Shown: in pieces, positions 37,065 through 48,900 of the stretch
Layout: each line of letters begins with the position of its first letter
Position numbering within the stretch: the stretch's first letter is position 1
Assembly: GCF_000003815.2 (NCBI RefSeq)
Contig: NC_049984.1
Coordinates: 6,592,715 to 6,656,714 of the forward strand
From: Branchiostoma floridae
Lineage: Eukaryota > Chordata > Leptocardii > Amphioxiformes > Branchiostomatidae
Length of the DNA: 64,000 nt
Direction: 5' to 3'
Notes under the pieces: generated by a model
Seen by the model: the letters and a program-made list of their open reading frames with translations, nothing else
Databases searched by the model: none
Told to the model about the DNA's origin: nothing
Program-made: the position numbers and the translations under genes

Positions 37065-39656
37065 CTTCAGATCGTCTCAAATCCGCCTGTAGAACTAGAA
37101 AAGGGCAACTTTCCGAGGAGGGAACTCCGACTGGGACTTCATGCATGGCGCCATCTTGTTTAATTCCGAATTTTGGTAAAGTTTCTCGGGCATGCGTGGT
37201 GTAAATCATACTAAATGGCCCCTGAGGCGAAAAAAAAGACACAGAACTCCGAAGCCTTGCAGTCTTCACTAGACCGAAACAAGTTTGTCAGCTCAAGAAG
37301 CCGACTTAAACATCCGGGAAATAAACAAAACAACAAGTAGCTCACGCATTGTGATCAAAGTCTTCTTTGCAATTTAAATCACCGCCCACTGGTTTTGCTT
37401 CTGCAGTCCTGTTACAAATCAATAGATGTCGCTATTGAAAGCTGGGTACTCATCACTTCGACATTCAACTGTTCATTTCATCCCGAGAGATGACACTAGT
37501 TTCTCCAGACTCCACCCTAATTTTAGTAACAACGCTGTCTAAAAAATAATAAGCGCAGTAATTCTTAAAGATTACCATGGTGAAGATTGATGGTTACCTA
37601 ATTTGCATGATTCATATATGACACGTAACAAATATGAAATCCACCGGCGTACTATATTTTTCATACAAAGTGGTCCACTGGTCCTCATTCATAGATTGCA
37701 AGTTTTTTAATACTAACGCCAATCTATACACAACGACTTTCACACTTTTGACAACATCACACAAGATATTGTGACATTTTCTCATCAATTGTGCAGAAGT
37801 CTATTTTCATTTGCTAACTTGAAATCAAAGTTCCTAAGTTGTCTATAACGTTACATAAAACAAGTCACATGTTTTAAAGTTCAATCATAGTAAGGAGCAC
37901 GTTTATAAGATTGCCTCATTGGTAATGAAAATTATGCCATTATTGATACGATCAGCATATACAGCATCGTCAATGTCAATTTTCACATCGGCTGCTTACT
38001 AACAAAATATGAACACCTTGATATATTCCTTTTGAACGTCTCTATGAAGTTCTACAAAATATGGTAACGTTAACGTTATACCACTTATTCCCTAGACCAA
38101 AAGCGACTACAAACCCAAAACCTATTACAGTAAGGTCTAATGCAGTACCATAAAATCCGCTAGTTGAACAATACTTTCTTTCACTTACTAACCACATAAC
38201 TTGTTACTTACATACTTGACACCACTTGATACATCCACAGTATTTTCGATTCGCAAGCAAATTAACAATGCCGCATTAAGGTAATGAAGGGAAGTGAATT
38301 TTAATACATTTAAATGCAAGGCAAGTATACTATCATAATCACTTCAGCTACAATATGCAACATGAAGATGGTCGAAATCTAAATAAGTTAATTTGGATTT
38401 TCTTAACTTTTCAGGTCGCTGTGAAATTAAACTACATGTATGGTTTCAAATGCTTGTTCAGGTTGGGATTCTCAAACCTTAATTTCAGCACCAAGAGGCC
38501 ACGTATAGCTTAATAATAGACGTAAAACGAGGACAACAACAACAACAGTTAATCTTGAAACTTGAATCAATACTGTAACGGTTACATGTACAGTCAGGCA
38601 AAAGAATTACATCTCCAACGAGCTACGAGTATTTCCCCACAAAAGACGCTATGTATGAGCGAATCTAATCGCCAACAAACGGCCAGTTACCTTTTCGCAT
38701 ATTTTTCTTAACTCGTCTATGCATGAACGAATTTAATTGCCAACAAACGGCCAGTTACCTTTCAATCCAGACAATCCCATTTGTTGTTTCTTAACTCGTT
38801 GACTATGTATGAACGAATCTAATCGTTTATCGATTGACGTCATTAGACAATCATCGCTGAGCCTGCGCAGTCGTGGTTGGTTCGTATAGAGGCGGCTGCT
38901 GGTGCTAACGTTTTGTTCTTGTTTTCATTCTTTTTTTTGTGTGTGTGTGTTCAGACTAATGCATATTGCATATGTCACAAGAGTTTTTTGCTGTCGTGCC
39001 AAATGCGTGTGTGATACTTTTAGTACATTGAAACGTGAAAAGATCATATAGAAAAACTCACTCATAGTCCAGGTGGATCGGGGTTTGTTGTTGTTTTCAT
39101 TCAAAAGAGTGGAAAAGTAAAATTAAACGTATTTCTATCAGCTTTTTTTACTTCTTTTTTTTTTTTGCTTTCACTAACTCACCACTTATCATATCATGAA
39201 ATCCATCCACATACAAGTTTACTTTTATTCGTTCAGCCCATCCTAACTCTAAGAAAAACTCAACCAAATATCTTGCCAACAGAAAGGCACAATTTGAAAA
39301 GATGCTTGATCATCAAAACTGCAAGTGGAGTTTTCCTTCCAAAAACAATGCTCACGGATAGATAAGCTACAAGTTAGTTTTTGCGCGTCGATTTTTTACA
39401 ATCGTCTGGATTCAAAGAACGTCTAACCGGCTTTTCGTTTTTGGCGACGCCTCAGGGGCTAGCCAAACAGTATAGTAAATGTCCGATTGGCAAAAAAGGG
39501 TTGACGGATCGTCATATTTGAATCTCATCATCTTACATATACTTAGTATTTATATTACCATCAATTGCACAAAGAAAGAAAAAATACATAAAGTATGTGT
39601 CTTGCCACTGAGCAGTATGGCCACAAAAAAATTCTTGCCTCTAATGCTGAATTCTA
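37065..39656. other. Intergenic region with promoter-like and duplicated sequence
   Basis: Between the PLEKHG4-like start and the NHL gene stop. The left 200 bases hold the presumed PLEKHG4-like promoter. The rest to 38,630 is AT-rich with nothing recognised. 38,640-38,890 holds a duplicated, promoter-like block described separately. 38,936-38,950 is a short (GT)n and 39,157-39,167 a poly-T tract. Confidence 0.5.
38640..38890. repeat. Tandem/dispersed duplication carrying a CRE and NRF1-like site
   Basis: About two and a half units of roughly 80 bp share 'aacggccagttacctttt' (or 'cctttc'), 'tcttaactcgt' and 'atgaacgaat'. The same block recurs diverged at 43,500-43,590, upstream of the NHL gene. 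Beside it are a perfect cAMP-response element, TGACGTCA (38,835-38,842), and an NRF1-like CCTGCGCAG (about 38,862-38,870). This looks like a duplicated promoter region. Confidence 0.5.
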
Positions 39657-42600
39657 TTACAAGTGAAAGATGGTGACCGTGTTGTTGCTGGGGTTTGTCA
39701 CCACCAGTTGTCCCTGCGGCCCCACAGCGACGCCCCACGGGTAGTCGATGCCCCCGATGGTGCGGAGAAACTTCCCGCGGGTCGAAAACATGTCCAGCCG
39801 CCCACCTTCGGCGTCAGCTACGATGATGCGACCCCGCCGGCCCGACACGACCGTGCAGTCGCCGCGGGGAGCGCCGAGAGGCTTCCCGAACTTGAACAAG
39901 TGGCGACCGACGCGGACGACGCTTAGTTCAGTGCCCGTGACGAGGATGTCCCCGGCTAGATCCGATGCGACCTGCGAGTCCGCCAGTTCGACTTTCTTCT
40001 AAAAAATGGAATGAAGACCTTTAGTGTACATTTTTTGCCACGTGTACAGTGGGCTGTGTGCAGGTCACAACAAAAGATGTTGAACAGATGCAATTAACAC
40101 ACAAAATGAAAATAACTATCATTATAATTAGATAAACTAAACTTCTCCTTATAGTGGGGATAAAAGATCATGTTACTATGGCTAGCCAAAAGGTAATGCA
40201 AGTGGTTTTATAGCATGACGATTATCTTTATGTAATGATTTGGAATTTGGCACAAAGGTAAAGGCATGTATTTTCTTGTAATTTTTTGAGACTGAAATAT
40301 CTCAAGTATGTTTAACGACGAAAGGTTCATCGTATTGTAGCAGGATTATGAATTTTTATACTGTACTAAATTGTATGAAATAAGGAAGACTGACGAACGA
40401 ACCTTGCCGTCTGGCAGGAGCTGGATAATATCTGTCTGGCCAGCCAAGACGACGCCTTTGCGCCTGTGGACGGCAATGGCAGAACATCGCGACTGTAGGG
40501 TGGCGTATGGTGGGCGTCGGGGAAGCGAGGTCGCTGGCACACCCTGCTGGTTGTACTCTGCTACGTAAGCAGACCCGGGATTGGCGAGACGATCCGTTCC
40601 CAAGACTCTGAGACGGCCATCCTGGGCAATGGTGACATCGCAAGGGAACATTCCCTTTCCTCCGAAAGGTGACACAAACACCGGGAAAACACGGAGAAAA
40701 GCCCCACTCATGTTGAAGACTTGGATTCGTTGGTTTTTGCGATCAGCCACAAAGATCTCGCCGTCGGTAGACACAACGACTCCGAGACTGTCCTTGAACT
40801 TCCCGCGTCCTGATCCCTCTCCACCGAAAACGGTCGTCTGCGTGCCCCCATTTCCACCCTTTGGGCTTTCTGTTGAAGACATCTGCACCTCTCCAGTGGT
40901 GTAGGTAGCATGCCCTGCTGACTGACCAGGACTCACGGTGTAGGTAGCGTACAATGCTGACTGAACAGGAGTGTAGGTTGTGTCAAAAGCCGGCTGACCA
41001 GTGTTGATGGTACTATTCACCGCTTGGTGACCAATGATGTGGGTAGTGTCGGTACCTGATTGCGGCTGTGGATTATATGGAATGTACATTATAATTATTA
41101 CATCTATATACCCCACAAGCATACGTATCGCCTGATATTTTGAGAATACCAACTACAGAACATAACTGAAAATTTGGCCTTTAAATCTGGCCTTTAAAAA
41201 GGTTGGTTCATGATACATGTGATGCGATGTCGTATTTAAAAGTATTTAAGACAACCTTTGGTGTTAAAGATCACCAAAAATATATCTCTTTAGTTGAATA
41301 TTCGTCATGTCGATTCGTCATTAATCATATTCATGTTATGCTGAATAGGTGATAGGTGACAGTTTTGTAGATGTAAATATAGATATAGATATATAGATAT
41401 ATGATTTCCTCCAAAATCTGGATCATATCTTAGAGGTCTCATCGTTGACCTCATCTGATTATCAAGGTCTAACAATAATTGTTTTCTGATATTAATCATG
41501 TTTAAGAGGTCTCAATGATATCTTAAAATTGTCTTCAATGTCTATTAGGGATCCCGTCATAATCTTTCTTCTGGTGATCTCGATAGGCGCCTTTAGATTG
41601 CCAAGCATCCTGTTTCCTGTTGGAATGGTGTCCAATAAACACGCATGGTGACAGAAAGCATGTGCTTACCTTTTTATTGCGGTTAAAGCCGGTAGAAAAG
41701 TAGACGCCGATACAGGCCCAACCGGCGATGAACAACACCAGGAAAACGGTAATCGTGAGACATCCGTATTCTAGACAAAACAAAACACACAAAAGACACA
41801 TTGTGATGAGCATGACCAAAGGTGTTTACGATGTAAACAAACAACTCGTTAACTCAAAGTCAAGGAAAATCAATACATGATGTCATAATACCGTAACTAC
41901 TTGAGAGCACTAAAACCTTCTAAAAAGAATTATGTAAAGCAAAACTACAGACGGCCAAGAACGAAAAATAAACAAGGATACTCATTGGAAGTTTAACAGA
42001 TTAGATACAATGTGATAGTAATAGGCACAAAAGTGCCGCACAATGCCCTTTTAACTTTGTGGCAATACATATTTTGAAAATGTTGAGAGTTAGACGGGCG
42101 TCATATCCATTCAAAAACATCTATACAATCATAATCATGACAGAACCCCTGTTGCAAAAGAAATAAAACTAATCCTTTAAAACAGTTTTACACACTGAAC
42201 TACACCTTACCTTTGTTCTGACCGTACATCGGATTGTCGTGCACCATGACCGGAGGGTGTCCAACATCTTTTGTGGCACTGTTCCCGTCTGAGCGACCTG
42301 GTGCAGGAATGTCATCGCCGATATTTGGAGCCGCTGGAGCTTCTTCATTGCACTGCATTGCTGCCGTATGGCCCGTATCACTCTGTTCCATGTATGCAAC
42401 AGCATAAGGTTGGATATCGACATCGGCGTTGGTGACGATGTCGACCGTTTGTCCGTTCCAAGCTGCAGCGCCGCTGTTTGGGGACATGTTGTCGCCGTTG
42501 CTGCCCCCAAGCTGAGCAGTGCACCGTGGCTGACTGCAGTCGTCGTCGTCAGTTCCCTTATACCGAACAGCGTACGGCTGTATGCAGTCTTCGTTGCCGT

Positions 42601-43249
42601 TTCCCCTATACCGTAAATTATACGACTGGCCGCTGTCGCCGCTGTCGTCGCCATTGCCTCCGTACCGAACAGCGTATGACTGGATGCTGCACGTGTCGTC
42701 ATCACAGTACGCTGTTGGTCCGCAAGCTGGGAGAACATCCTCCATGTCCTCCTGGTGTTGTGTGTCACTGTGGGTTGGACAGGTGACAGTGGAGTCATCT
42801 TCGTCATGTTCTTCCACTTGTGGCTGAATGCTGCAGCCATCGTCCTCACCGCTAGCTGGTTTACAAAGTTTAGGGCCGACACTAACCGGTTTCATCCCAC
42901 TGGTGATGTCGTCATCATCCAGACTCCGGGGTTCCTCGTCTGTGGAGCTTGATTTGTACATCGGATTCGGGTTCTGTTCGTTTCGAGGTCTAGCGGATTC
43001 TGTCGCGGAAAAGTAAGTCGGATTCCTGTTCCGAACGAATTTTCGGTCTGGATGAAACGTGTTGCAGAGGTGGCGAGGGTTATGCGGGATTTCGATCGTT
43101 TCGGCTGCAGGACTACTAATATTTGCGTGCATGTCGCGACTGTCGTAGTCGGCGTCGAGGGTGCCGTCTTCTCTGTTCTCAACAGCAAGCATGCTGCAGG
43201 AGTCATTCTCAGTGTTTGCTTGAAGTTGTGCAGAGTCTTGGTCTTCCAT
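39657..43249 (-). CDS. Type II membrane protein with C-terminal NHL beta-propeller, four exons, 714 aa
   Basis: Exons: 43249-42211, 41770-41670, 41065-40403, 39998-39657. Phases agree and total 2,145 coding bases. Residues 1-346 form an acidic, Asp/Ser-rich tail with three NPxY motifs (NPTY 76, NPMY 95 and 339) and four related motifs (YAVRY 192, YNLRY 210, YAVRY 226, YAVAY 282). A hydrophobic segment follows (about 350-371, LTITVFLVLFIAGWACIGVY), then a Thr/Tyr/Gln-rich stalk with 'ATYT' repeats. From about residue 490 there are roughly six NHL-type blades (GKFKDSLGVVVSTDGEIFVA; YPWGVAVGPQGQLVV). With no signal peptide, the propeller should be extracellular or lumenal. Exon 3 ends at an atypical donor (AAG|GTTCGT); reading through would cut the propeller short. 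NHL repeats usually bind proteins or RNA; the partner here is unknown. Confidence 0.8.
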
Positions 43250-43599
43250 TTTAGCGTCTGGGCGTATCTCACGGTGCCACTCCGTGTGGACAGTCTGAGG
43301 TTCCGCCTGTTGTAACTAAAGCTTGTGTATCACTTCGTCATACATACATATTGATTCAGCATAATTGCAATGCGAGAAGAGAAAGCAGACAATTCCACTA
43401 ATTTCAACATTCAACATAATTGGTTTTTTTAAACAGACACTTGCAATCAGGAACCAAGACTCCCGAAATGAAAATCTAAATGGAAAGATAGAAAAATCCA
43501 ATAAACTGGCCAGTCACCTTTCGACATCAGACAATCGCATTTGTTTCTACTTAACACGTTGAATATGTTTGTCAGTCTGAACGAGTCTAATTAATAACT

Positions 43600-43740
43600 G
43601 AAGCGAGATTTGGATAGTTTCTGCGGCAGGACTATTTTCGTGCATGTCGCAACCATCGTAGTCATCAACTGCGGCGTCTTCTCTGTCCTCATCAGCAAAC
43701 GACTTGTTGCAGGGTCTGTCTTCAACATTGCCGTTAGCTT
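43600..43740 (-). pseudogene. Decayed partial duplicate of NHL-gene exon 1
   Basis: The plus-strand sequence parallels 43,085-43,230, the N-terminal coding part of the intact gene. Shared blocks include 'tttctgcggcaggacta' against 'tttcggctgcaggacta', 'cgtgcatgtcgc', 'tcgtagtc' and 'gtcttctctgt.ctca.cagcaa'. Small indels break the frame. It sits a few hundred bases upstream of the intact gene, next to the duplicated block at 43,500-43,590. Confidence 0.65.
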
Positions 43741-44559
43741 TTGATACTGTCTTATGCTACCGTAGGATCTGCATGGAGATTAGCTCCAACGGGGTCACTT
43801 TTCGTGGAGATCGAGTCACATATTATTAGCTTTCTAACATTAATCAAATGAAAGGATAATCCAGCAGAAAGAAGAAGCCCAAACGACACGACTGTTGCCA
43901 ATATTATTTGTAGCAGAACTGAAAAAAGACAAGGCTTTGAAAGTGAAAGTAAAAGTCAAATATATACTATTGCATGTGTGTTATTATGCCTTTATTTCAG
44001 AAGGAACATTTGGACCAAACACCACACACATCTTCCAGTCGAACACTCTATTAACATTATTGCTTCCAAGAAGATATCTTTCTTCCACTTTTTTACATTC
44101 AAGCACAATCCTTTTTCTAGCTGCAAGGATTTTCTTGCACATACAAGATGAAAACACGGATAGCATTTTACACATAAGCATTGGCACATTAATTACAGCA
44201 ACATCACAAGGGTATGATCTTTCACTTTCATACATTCAAGTAATTGCAGAAACACAGCTTATGAGCAGCACATGTAGACAGGACAGTAACATATACATAT
44301 GCAGGTGAAACACACACTATATTCACATTGCTTTCAGGCAACAAGAAATAAATCAACAGAATACAGTATTTCCACATTTCCTGTACCAAGGAGTTTTTTT
44401 TTACCTCCTTGCCTGTACATACAGGTTTCAAAATGATAAAGTCTTCTTAAGTTTGTTTTTGTCTGAATACAGTCACTGAAGTAAAGAGGCCATTGCAAGG
44501 AATGTTAAGTCAAAACTGGCCAAGAAGACCACTACAGTAACCAATAAAACCTGCCCTAT

Positions 44560-44705
44560 GTGGACAGGTGGTCACATTAGACAGGATTCTTAAGTTAATG
44601 CTTGTGTCAAAGGGAAATATTATCTATGGGGCCACCAACAAGTGATAACATTGGACAAGTGGTTCTCATGTAGAGTCAGTCACTAGTACAGATTTGACTG
44701 GATCT
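44560..44705 (+). repeat. Dispersed repeat related to the 17.4-kb units
   Basis: Contains 'gacaggtggtcaca', 'ggttctcatgtagag' and 'cagatttgactgg', the same order of motifs as at 17,405-17,530. Confidence 0.4.
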
Positions 44706-45721
44706 GTACTTCTTTGTGACTTTTCTGTTGTGAAATTTTTCTGGTTTCACCCCCACCCCCTCCCCGATGGAAAATATCCTCTGAATTCCCTGTTGTACAC
44801 TTTTGTTGATAGCCAGAGACTATCTTTAAAGTGCAGTCAGACCACCCTCAACCCTCCCCATCGAACAAATCCCTATAAAAACTTTCAAATCCTCCGCCAC
44901 AATTGGAAACAGCATTCATGCTTCCTGTCTGCATAGTCCATAACTATAATGCACAAAGAACACATGAAAATATAGCATTGTCGTAGCAACTGTGTCACAT
45001 CTACCCAGTGGGGCAAAAAGGAAGTTTATCCTGAACTTTTATTTGGCAACCTGGAGATTTTCTTTATCTACAGAGAAAAGACTTCAATCTGGCATTATTT
45101 ATAATAATAATTATACAATTTAAGCCTAACATGACTTTTGCTAGTACATGTATACACAAAAGGTACAGCCATTAAATGTACCTCTCAAAAGGAGCATGAA
45201 GAGTCCTTAAAATGACATGCTGGATAGTAAATAAAAGTCTCAATATCAAAGATCTAGAAAAACAAAACTCTATCACTCAGTATTCAACAAAAAGTGTGTT
45301 TATCAGTACAAATGAACCTCCCAAATTTGGTTTGATTTTTTTCATTCTCTGTATTGTCAAGGACAGCAATGATTGCATTTTGGGAAAAAATCTGGACCCA
45401 AATCCAGGAATGACAATTTTTCACCATTGCAAAATTTGGTAAAACCCTGTCGTCTTCTTAGGACACATTGATTTATACTCACTCCCTGAAACTGTGCGTA
45501 ACAAAGTGCAGACTTATGTTTTCTCTCATCATGTACAAACTACCATCATTATTATTATATAACTTTCAGGCCAGTTTAGGCATGGTTTATTCAAATTTGG
45601 ATGCTTCTGTATCTTTAACCATCCACTCTTTTGCATCAAGGTTGATGGAATGGTCTTGAATTTTTTCTGTCATATGCAGCAAAATTCTGTCAAAATGACA
45701 GGTACAAGTTAGAGCCCTGGT

Positions 45722-45926
45722 TAGGGCTGGGTACCGGTACAGAATGTTCAGGTCCAGGTACGGTTCAGGTCCAGAGGACCAGGTCCAGGTCCGGACCTGT
45801 GATCTGTTAATTTTCCAATAGGTCCAACATCTGGTGCACTGAATTTTTTCAGGTCTGTTTTTTTGGACCCGTCCAATAAGAAAAAAACGGTTTTGTACCA
45901 GTACACTGTACCGATACCCACCCCTA
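45722..45926. mobile_element. hAT-like MITE (205 bp) with 8-bp target duplication
   Basis: The left end TAGGGCTGGGTACCGGTACA is mirrored by the right end, which read inverted is TAGGGGTGGGTATCGGTACA (two mismatches in 20). The identical octamer GCCCTGGT flanks both sides (45,714-45,721 and 45,927-45,934), an 8-bp duplication as made by hAT transposases. The interior is 'ggtccagg'-rich and non-coding. The insertion lies 13 bases past the METTL9 stop codon, in its 3'UTR. Confidence 0.85.
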
Positions 45927-45947
45927 GCCCTGGTAGACACCATCCCC

Positions 45948-48900
45948 TCAGACTCTGTTTTCTTGTTGAGTTTCTACTTCTGTAGGTCTGAGCACGAACA
46001 CAGCATCGTGCAGGATGTAGTACGGGTGGTACAAGTCTCCCTCGCAGAGGTACGGCAGGCGCGAGAAGGTCTCCACCTCGAAGCCGCTGGGCGTGAGCAC
46101 CTGCTCCACAAAACTGTTGGCCTGCAGCTCCCAGCCCTTCCCCTCCACAGGCAGCACTTCCGACGGGTCCACCAGCTTAGATCCTGTAAAATAACATTCA
46201 CATTACGTGTGTATATCATATACAGATTTGATTTTGCGGTAGTGGGAAAACGGAGTAAACGTTCATACCCTGTATATATCATATACATGTAGATATATAA
46301 AATCCACATAAGTTTCTGAAAAAGGAACATAAGTCGTTCCTTTCAAGAAGTAAATGAAGAAGTCTCAATGAGTCATCTTATCAGCAAGTCCTTCATAGGA
46401 CTAGGAAAAAATGAGAAATGATGTCTATACTCCTATCAATAAGTGTGGTGGGTTCTCACATATACATACAGTTTGTATACAAAGTATATAAAATAAGAAA
46501 TGATGTCCATACTACTGGTGTGACTCTTCTAAAATACAGGACCTCCAGCTTTATGGTCTGAGAGTATAATGTATCTCTTATCAAAGCTAGGTACTCATTT
46601 TCACCAAGTGCCTTTCCAAAATGCGTGTCTCACTAGCGCCCCCTACCTGACTCCACACACGGACTGAACGGCAGCACCACAGCGAGGATCAGGTGTCCGT
46701 CTGGCGAGAGTGAGCGTCGGATGTCCTCCAGGACCGAACGCGGTTTGTCGCACCTGTCCAGCAGGTTCAGACAACTGATGAGGTCGTAGGTTAAACCGGA
46801 CTGCGGTGTCGGCCACTCCTCTATGTCGAGTAACCTGGGATTGGGGGACAATAGAAGTCAGTTTCTCACCGTAGAATAAGTTTGCTGGAAAACAACAAGA
46901 TCCTTTATACAAGAATTTAAACAAAATATACACACTACTACAGTTCAAAGCTTGGGAAGCTTTTAAAACGCTCTCTGTCCCTTTATCAACCTGGTAGATC
47001 TCATCTTGGATTTTCATTGTCAACTGACTGATGATAGACATTGTCACGTGACAAGACACAGTCATAAACAGATTCTTCATGAAAACAACAAATAAAAAAA
47101 TGTACCCAACTGCAGCAAACCCCCATTTCAAAAGATGAATGTCATGCCAAAGACTTAAAGAAATACAATTTAGTACATTTTGCTTAGCATCCAGCACTTA
47201 TTTTAGAAGAAAGAGTATAGTATGAAGTAGAGCACACACCACTAACCCTGCAGACAAAAAGATGTTGAACGGATTTCAATTTTGTCCAGATATATGATAG
47301 ATATATATATACTGATATATGACCTGGTTCTCATATAGATCTCATGACACTTGCCTGGTACAAAGAAGCATTGCAGTCCATATTGATCAAGAGACCATGA
47401 TCATGTCTCTCCCCCAGTAAACAACTTACCTGTACCCCCTCTCCTGTAACCTTTCTCGCATGGGGGGAGACTGCTCCGTAACAAAAACCTCCTGGAAGTG
47501 GCCTGACATGATCCTCGTGACATTACCGTCCCCCGCACCCAGGTCCAGAAGCCGCTCGGCCTGCAAAATAAAAAGAATTTAAGAAAAAAATATTTTCCCA
47601 TCTTTACAACGCTTTCATCTGCCCCAGTTCCCTGTAGCAGTGCCTCCTAGCAGAGAGGGAAGTACTGCTGTGTCTTTATTTAAAGTTGGAGACAGCCCGG
47701 CATGTTTAGTTTATACCATGTATTAAAGTGTAGCGGGGTCTGGGTTGGTTAGGTATGTTACAAGACTTGCACTAGTTAGACTAGCAAACCAAGTCATGCA
47801 CAGGTGGACTCTAGATGAACTACAGGTAGACCATCAAGAGGGACCTCCAAGCAGTCAACATTAACTGGAAGGATGTGAAGAGGATGGCTGTCGACAGTGC
47901 TAGCTCTGCCAACCTGACCGCCCCAAATGCCGGTAACACAGGAGCTCCTAATATTGTAACTCTAAGCCATAGAAATAAGCTTGCAGTTGCTGCCTACCTG
48001 CCAGCCAGGTGCGATCCTCATGAGTTTGTAGAAATGTTGTTGTGAGAAGACGAACATGGAACCCCGCCCCAGCCAGCTGAAGGGAGAAACGTGGATCTCA
48101 TCACTGCACAGTAAAAACCAGAGTGCTACTGTAACAGTGGGGGGTTGAAGTAGTGCTAACTGACCATGCCAAACGCCTGTCAGGCTTTTGGCTCAGTCAT
48201 TTAGGCTGCTGGTCTTGTGATCTTGAGGACCCGGGTTCGATCTCCGGGTCTGTCAGGATATTTGTATATAGTTTATTTCTGTTCTACTCGCCCCTCTGAC
48301 TTCTTACACTACAAGCATATATGTTACTGTTAGGATAGACATTTGTTGTCTTTTGTATGATATCCTCCTGACATTATACAGCTAGTTAACTGAGAAAAAA
48401 TTACAGAAAATGATTTTGTTTGTTTTGTCCTTTTTGGGGCTAAAAAAAGGAAAAGAAATATGGATTTTATTGTAAACAATGATACGTCTAGTTTGCAATA
48501 CATCAAGCTACACAGACCAAAAAAAGTCATCCCTTTAAGAACCTGGCACCCATAGGGTATCAACATATGTAGCAACCTCAATATTAAAGATCAAATTTGA
48601 TTCTCATAATAACTGCAGTTCCACATACAATACTACCCTACAAAACAAAACATAAAAAAAATAAGCATGTCAGATGCTGTATCATTTTCCATGCATCCTC
48701 TCCCTGGATTTTGTCCCATCCCCCTACTCACCCATTGATGGAAGTGACAGACACAAACATGCTGAGCAGGGTGGAGACCACAGAGTGGAAGATCTGGGTG
48801 AAGACCCAGTCTGACTTCTCACGACTGCCCTGCAGGAATTCCTCTGTCTCTGTGTCGAAGTGCAGCGGGAGGTACTTGGGCTGGAGGGTCTCACTGAGAA

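Larger units (their letters stand above)
43250..45947. other. Intergenic region between METTL9 3' end and the NHL gene 5' end
   Basis: Contains a possible 5'UTR acceptor for the NHL gene near 43,314, a decayed 5' copy of that gene (43,600-43,740), a dispersed minisatellite-like repeat (44,560-44,705) and an inverted-repeat element (45,722-45,926). The 137-codon frame near 43,895-44,308 is AT-rich with no recognisable domain. Confidence 0.5.

Noticed and set aside
43895-44308. 137-codon plus-strand open frame downstream of METTL9
   Set aside because: AT-rich, no domain; more likely intergenic or 3'UTR-adjacent sequence.
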